Source of the DNA: Chloroflexota bacterium
GTDB lineage: Bacteria > Chloroflexota > Limnocylindria > Limnocylindrales > CSP1-4
Assembly (NCBI GenBank): GCA_016200665.1
Contig: JACQEG010000017.1
Coordinates: 1 to 33,386 of the forward strand
Length of the DNA: 33,386 nt
Direction of reading: 5' to 3'
This document shows positions 30,097 through 33,386 of this stretch, one piece after another. The position numbers and the translations under genes were made by a program. The first letter of the stretch is position 1. The number at the start of each line of letters is the position of its first letter. The notes beneath the pieces were generated by a model. The model searched no databases, was not told the DNA's origin, and worked only from the letters and a program-made list of their open reading frames with translations.

Positions 30097-30129
30097 GCGC
30101 CCGACCGGACCGCCGGTCCGGTCGGGCGC
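30097..30129. other. 15-bp-stem hairpin between binding protein and permeases
   Basis: GCGCCCGACCGGACC (30097-30111) and GGTCCGGTCGGGCGC (30115-30129) are perfect complements around a GCC loop. It lies 19 nt after the binding-protein stop and 32 nt before the permease start. No T-run follows. In binding-protein operons such hairpins commonly protect the upstream mRNA and lower expression of the permeases. Confidence 0.85.
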
Positions 30130-30161
30130 TCGCCAACCCGGTCGCAGCTGCGGAGGGCGCG

Positions 30162-31136
30162 ATGGATCCACGGATCGTGACCGCAGGGGTCGCCGTCATC
30201 GGCGTCCCGGCCGTCCTGATCGGCTACATCCTCGGGGTGGAGTGGCTCCTGCGCCTCGCGCCGGAGCGACGCCAGGCCCGGATCCGGCCGTGGCTGTGGA
30301 TTCTGCCGGCCATCCTCCTGCTGGGCTTCTTCCTCGTCTATCCGACGATCGCCACCGCCGTCCGGTCCCTCCAGGACAAGACGGCCGCCGCCAACTTCAT
30401 CGGCCTGGCGAACTACCAGTACTTCTTCTCGAGCGACGCGACGCTCGTGGCACTCCGGAACAGCTTCATCTGGCTCGTGCTCCTGACCGCGTTCGTGGTC
30501 GGCGGCGGGATCCTGACCGCCGTCCTCTTCGACCGGGTGCGCTACGAGCCCGTGGCCAAGTCGCTGCTGTTCCTGCCCCTCGCGATCAGCTTCGTCGGGG
30601 CGGGCGTGATCTGGAAGTTCATGTTCGACTATCAGCTCGCAGGCCACCCCCAGATCGGGACGCTCAACGGCATCCTCCAGGGCATCGGCCAGCCGCCGGC
30701 GGCGTTCCTGCTCAACCCACCGGGTAACACGGTCTGGCTGATCCTCGTCGGCGCCTGGATCTGGACGGGGTTCGCGATGGTCATCCTGTCGGCCGCGCTC
30801 AAGGGCATCAGTCCCGAGCTCCTGGAGGCCGCTCGCGTCGACGGCGCGAACGAGCTGCAGGTCTTCCGCGCCATCACGCTGCCGTTGCTGATGCCGACGA
30901 TCGCGGTCGTGGCGACGACGATGATCATCACCGCCCTGAAGGCATTCGACGTCGTCTACGTCATGGGCAACGGGGCGTTCGACACGGACGTCCTGGCGCT
31001 CGACATGTATCACCAGCTCTTCGACTTCGGGCAGCCCGGCCGGGCCGCGGCCGTGGCCACGGTGCTCGTCGTCCTGATCATCCCGGTGATGATCCTGAAC
31101 GTTCGCCGGTTCCAGGCACAGGAGGCGATCCGATGA
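30162..31136 (+). CDS. ABC transporter permease, MalF/UgpA type
   Basis: 324 residues, ATG 30162 with GGAGG 5 nt upstream. An N-terminal membrane segment (VIGVPAVLIGYILGVEWLL) precedes the six-helix permease core starting at LWILPAILLLGFFLVYP. The cytoplasmic EAA loop, which contacts the ATPase, is EAARVDGANE continuing to ITLPLLMP. Near the C-terminus LALDMYHQLFDFGQPG is also typical of sugar permeases. It forms the channel with the next protein, whose ATG overlaps this stop by 4 nt. Predicted AglF-like. Confidence 0.94.
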   Translation: MDPRIVTAGVAVIGVPAVLIGYILGVEWLLRLAPERRQARIRPWLWILPAILLLGFFLVYPTIATAVRSLQDKTAAANFIGLANYQYFFSSDATLVALRNSFIWLVLLTAFVVGGGILTAVLFDRVRYEPVAKSLLFLPLAISFVGAGVIWKFMFDYQLAGHPQIGTLNGILQGIGQPPAAFLLNPPGNTVWLILVGAWIWTGFAMVILSAALKGISPELLEAARVDGANELQVFRAITLPLLMPTIAVVATTMIITALKAFDVVYVMGNGAFDTDVLALDMYHQLFDFGQPGRAAAVATVLVVLIIPVMILNVRRFQAQEAIR

Positions 31137-32050
31137 CCGCGCAGGCCACCGCGTCCTCGGTCACGGTCCGGGCCGGCCGTCGCTTCGGCAGCCTGCGCCG
31201 AATCGGGCTGCACCTGTCGATCGTGCTCATCCTGGTCATCTGGCTGCTGCCGACGATGGGCATGCTCGTGAACTCGTTCCGGCCGGCTGCCGACGTGTCG
31301 CGCACCGGCTGGTGGACGGTGTTCTCGCCGCTGGCCTCGTTCACGCTCGACAACTACGTCCACGTCTTCAATCAGTCCGGGCTCGGCAACGCCTTCCTCA
31401 ACAGCCTCTTCATCACCATCCCGGCGACGATCATCCCGGTGACGATCGCGGCCTTCGCCGCCTACGCCTTCGCCTGGATGAAGTTCCCTGGCCGGAACCT
31501 GTTGTTCGTCGCCGTCGTGGGCCTGCTCGTCGTGCCCCTCCAGGCGACGATCGTGCCGATCCTCAACGTCTTCCGGACGGTCGGCATCACCGGCTCTGGG
31601 AGCGGGATCGCGCAGACGTTCCCGTTCCTGAGCGTGTGGCTCGCCCACACAGGGTACGGCCTGCCGTTCGCGATCTACCTGCTCCGGAACTACATGGGCG
31701 GCCTGCCGCGGGAGGTCTTCGAGTCGGCCTCGATCGACGGGGCCGGCGCGGCGACCGCCTTCTTCCGGCTCGCCCTGCCAATGAGCGTCCCGGCGCTCGC
31801 CGCCCTGACGATCTTCCAGTTCCTGTTCGTGTGGAACGACCTGTTCGTGGCGATCGTGTACATCGGTGCGGTCAACGGCCCGAAGCTGCCATTGACGGCG
31901 ACCCTCGCCAACCTGACGAACTCGCTCGGCGGCGACTGGCAATACCTGATGGCGGCCGCCTTCATCTCGATGGCCCTGCCGCTCGTCGTGTTCTTCGCCT
32001 TCCAGCGCTACTTCGTTCGCGGCATCACCGGCGGTGCCGTGAAGGGCTGA
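31133..32050 (+). CDS. ABC transporter permease, MalG/UgpE type
   Basis: 305 residues, ATG overlapping the previous stop (ATGA). Six membrane segments, with the first at IVLILVIWLLPTMGMLVNSF. The periplasmic loop NYVHVFNQSGLGNAFLNS is typical of MalG proteins, and the EAA loop is ESASIDGAGAATAFFRLALP. It ends FQRYFVRGITGGAVKG, a hallmark of this family. It partners the upstream permease. No ATP-binding subunit follows, so a shared MsiK/MsmK-like ATPase elsewhere is needed. A hairpin overlaps the stop. Confidence 0.95.
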   Translation: MTAQATASSVTVRAGRRFGSLRRIGLHLSIVLILVIWLLPTMGMLVNSFRPAADVSRTGWWTVFSPLASFTLDNYVHVFNQSGLGNAFLNSLFITIPATIIPVTIAAFAAYAFAWMKFPGRNLLFVAVVGLLVVPLQATIVPILNVFRTVGITGSGSGIAQTFPFLSVWLAHTGYGLPFAIYLLRNYMGGLPREVFESASIDGAGAATAFFRLALPMSVPALAALTIFQFLFVWNDLFVAIVYIGAVNGPKLPLTATLANLTNSLGGDWQYLMAAAFISMALPLVVFFAFQRYFVRGITGGAVKG

Positions 32051-32066
32051 GCCCCGCGTGGGGCTC
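32049..32066 (+). terminator. Hairpin overlapping the permease stop codon
   Basis: GAGCCCC (32049-32055) pairs with GGGGCTC (32060-32066) around a 4-nt loop, starting within the TGA. No T-run; it may still mark the 3' end of the ABC operon. Confidence 0.5.
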
Positions 32067-32134
32067 AATGGCCCTTGCCGGGCCGGACGGGTGGGCGGAT
32101 CGTGTTCGGGCGTCTCATGCAGCGGAGCCTGCCC

Positions 32135-32335
32135 ATGAGCGGTCCGACCAACCTCGATCCACTCCTCATCGCCATCTGGGCCAACGAGTCCCGGATCGCC
32201 GCGAAGGGCGGTGCCGAGGCGGAGCGGGCGCACATCGCCGAGGATCGCGATGCCGCGGTCGAGCGTGGCCGGCTGGCTCCGAGCCGCTCGCCCGCCGTGC
32301 TCGTCCGGATTCGGCGGCGGCTGGGCCGCCGCTAG
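32135..32335 (+). CDS. Small hypothetical protein
   Basis: 66 residues from ATG 32135, which has GGAG 8 nt upstream (a start at 32117 is possible). The sequence MSGPTNLDPLLIAIWANESR is followed by an acidic/Ala-rich helical part (KGGAEAERAHIAEDRD) and a basic tail (VLVRIRRRLGRR). No membrane segment, Cys or known motif. The Arg-rich C-terminus could bind nucleic acid or membrane. It is between the ABC operon and valS, converging on valS. Coding status rests on the Shine-Dalgarno site and the plausible composition. Confidence 0.45.
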   Translation: MSGPTNLDPLLIAIWANESRIAAKGGAEAERAHIAEDRDAAVERGRLAPSRSPAVLVRIRRRLGRR

Positions 32336-32354
32336 GGGCGGCGGGTCGACCGCC

Positions 32355-33386
32355 TCAGCCCGCGAGCTTTGCCTGCAGGCTCGCGACCTGCGCCGCCAGC
32401 TCGTCGGCGCTCGCCCGGGCGCCGGCGACGATGTCCGCCGGCGCACGTGCGGTGAAATGCTCATCGGCAAGGCGCGCGCGGGCGGCCGCGAGGCGCTCCT
32501 CGGCGACGGCCAGCTCCCGCGCGAGGCGGTCTCGGTCCCGACCGGCGCCGGCCGGGTCGTGGCCCTCGCGCTCGAGGGAGGCCTCGAGGCGGCCGGCAAC
32601 GATCGCGAGGCGGCCCCCGCCGCCCTCCAGCCCCAGGCTCGAGGTGGGGCTCAGCCGGAGCGGCCGGACGCGCGCCAGCCGCTCGACCTGCGTCCGCAGC
32701 GCCTCGACCGCGGCCATCGCCTCGGGCGGTCCCGAGATCGCTGCGGGCAGCCAGGCGCCGGGCTCGATGCCGGACTCGGCCCGGGCATTCCGGATCCCGC
32801 GGACGAGGTCCAGGATCTCGCCGACCCCGGAATCAGCCTCGGCGTCACCGCCGGACGCGCCCGGCCAGCGGGCCACGATGACCAGCTCCGGGTCATCGGC
32901 GGTATGCGGCAGGGCCGACCAGAGCGCCTCCGTGACGTATGGCATGACCGGGTGCAGGAGCCGGACGAAGGTGTCGAGCGACTCGACGAGCGTCCACCAC
33001 GTCGCTTCCCGCTCGGCGTCGGGCAGTGACGCGTCGCCGAGGCGGGCCTTGGCCATCTCGAGGCCCCAGTCGCAGAACTCGGACCAGATGCCGTCGTAGA
33101 GGGCCCTGGTCACCTCGGCCAGCTGGTACTCCGAGATCGCGCGGTCCACGGCCTCGACCGTCGCGGCGGTGCGTGACCGGATCCAGCGCTCGGCGAGGCC
33201 GAGCGACCCGGCCTCGGGTCCGCGCCGCAGGGCGTCCGCGGGGATCGACGGCGGACGGGCGCCCAGGACGAAGCGCGTGGCGTTCCAGAGCTTGTTGGCA
33301 AAGGTTCGGCCGGTCTCGAGCTTCTGCGGGCCGAACTTCTGGTCCTGGCCGGGCGTCGCGCCGTGGATGAGCGCGAAGCGGAGCGC
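32355..33386 (-). CDS. valS: Valine-tRNA ligase, C-terminal part (cut by window edge)
   Basis: The last 343 residues of ValRS; the gene continues beyond 33386. The visible part starts ALRFALIHGATPGQDQKFGP and continues KLETGRTFANKLWNATRFVL, which lies just behind the KMSKS loop in class Ia ValRS, so that loop should be right outside. The anticodon-binding helical domain follows (EYQLAEVTRALYDGIWSEFCDW, LLHPVMPYVTEALWSAL). The end is a coiled coil (EREGHDPAGAGRDRDRLARE ... ADELAAQVASLQAKLAG), the tRNA-binding tail typical of bacterial ValRS. Identification is firm. Confidence 0.96.
   Translation of the reverse strand, partial: ALRFALIHGATPGQDQKFGPQKLETGRTFANKLWNATRFVLGARPPSIPADALRRGPEAGSLGLAERWIRSRTAATVEAVDRAISEYQLAEVTRALYDGIWSEFCDWGLEMAKARLGDASLPDAEREATWWTLVESLDTFVRLLHPVMPYVTEALWSALPHTADDPELVIVARWPGASGGDAEADSGVGEILDLVRGIRNARAESGIEPGAWLPAAISGPPEAMAAVEALRTQVERLARVRPLRLSPTSSLGLEGGGGRLAIVAGRLEASLEREGHDPAGAGRDRDRLARELAVAEERLAAARARLADEHFTARAPADIVAGARASADELAAQVASLQAKLAG

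Noticed and set aside
31010-32599. 529-codon minus-strand open frame
   Set aside because: Antisense to the second permease and low-complexity; the permease frame is unmistakable.

Overview
High-GC bacterial chromosome fragment. The genes are tightly packed, many neighbours share ATGA or GTGA stop-start overlaps, and several genes appear to be leaderless. A TgpA/DUF58/MoxR cluster, an FHA-FHA-FtsW-PBP cluster, an FmdB zinc ribbon, a LacI-controlled glycoside ABC operon and a valine-tRNA ligase together fit a soil or freshwater Chloroflexota lineage (Limnocylindria/Ellin6529-like) better than an actinobacterium. This is inference from gene content, not a placement.

1-5543: a genomic island nested in rarA. 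The left end holds a decayed 5' half of rarA (35-488). About 3.6 kb of visibly lower-GC accessory genes follow: a zinc-ribbon membrane protein, two small unknown proteins with overlapping divergent starts (one carrying a duplicated Cys/His module), and a two-gene minus-strand operon that includes a protein with a HEPN-type RNNxxxxH motif. A second, longer rarA follows (4133-5543); its 5' half has island-like codon usage and its 3' half host-like usage. The second copy is also frameshifted and has lost part of its C-terminal region, so no intact rarA is visible.

5553-9989: an Asp-box lipoprotein, then a translationally coupled three-gene operon (class V aminotransferase, short SerA, histidine phosphatase) that could encode the whole phosphorylated serine pathway. 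9986-14680: minus-strand MoxR-DUF58-TgpA operon. 14774-16864: glycogen debranching-type enzyme.

16851-21284: minus-strand cell-wall operon fhaA-fhaB-ftsW/rodA-pbp plus a 78-residue membrane protein. It resembles the actinobacterial cluster but has no Ser/Thr kinase or phosphatase. Between ftsW and pbp lies a ladder of three GTGA stop-start junctions made by a 20-bp tandem repeat. 21448-24790: several zinc-ribbon proteins, a BrkB/YihY membrane protein and an excisionase-like HTH protein. 24867-25577: alpha/beta hydrolase.

25623-32050: glycoside uptake locus. A GH13 alpha-glucosidase is divergent from lacI, with a perfect 16-bp palindromic operator between them; a solute-binding lipoprotein and two permeases follow lacI, with a 15-bp-stem hairpin between binding protein and permeases. 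No ATPase is encoded here. The right edge holds an unknown 66-residue protein and the C-terminal part of valS, which runs off the window. No rRNA, tRNA, CRISPR array, transposase or integrase was recognised.
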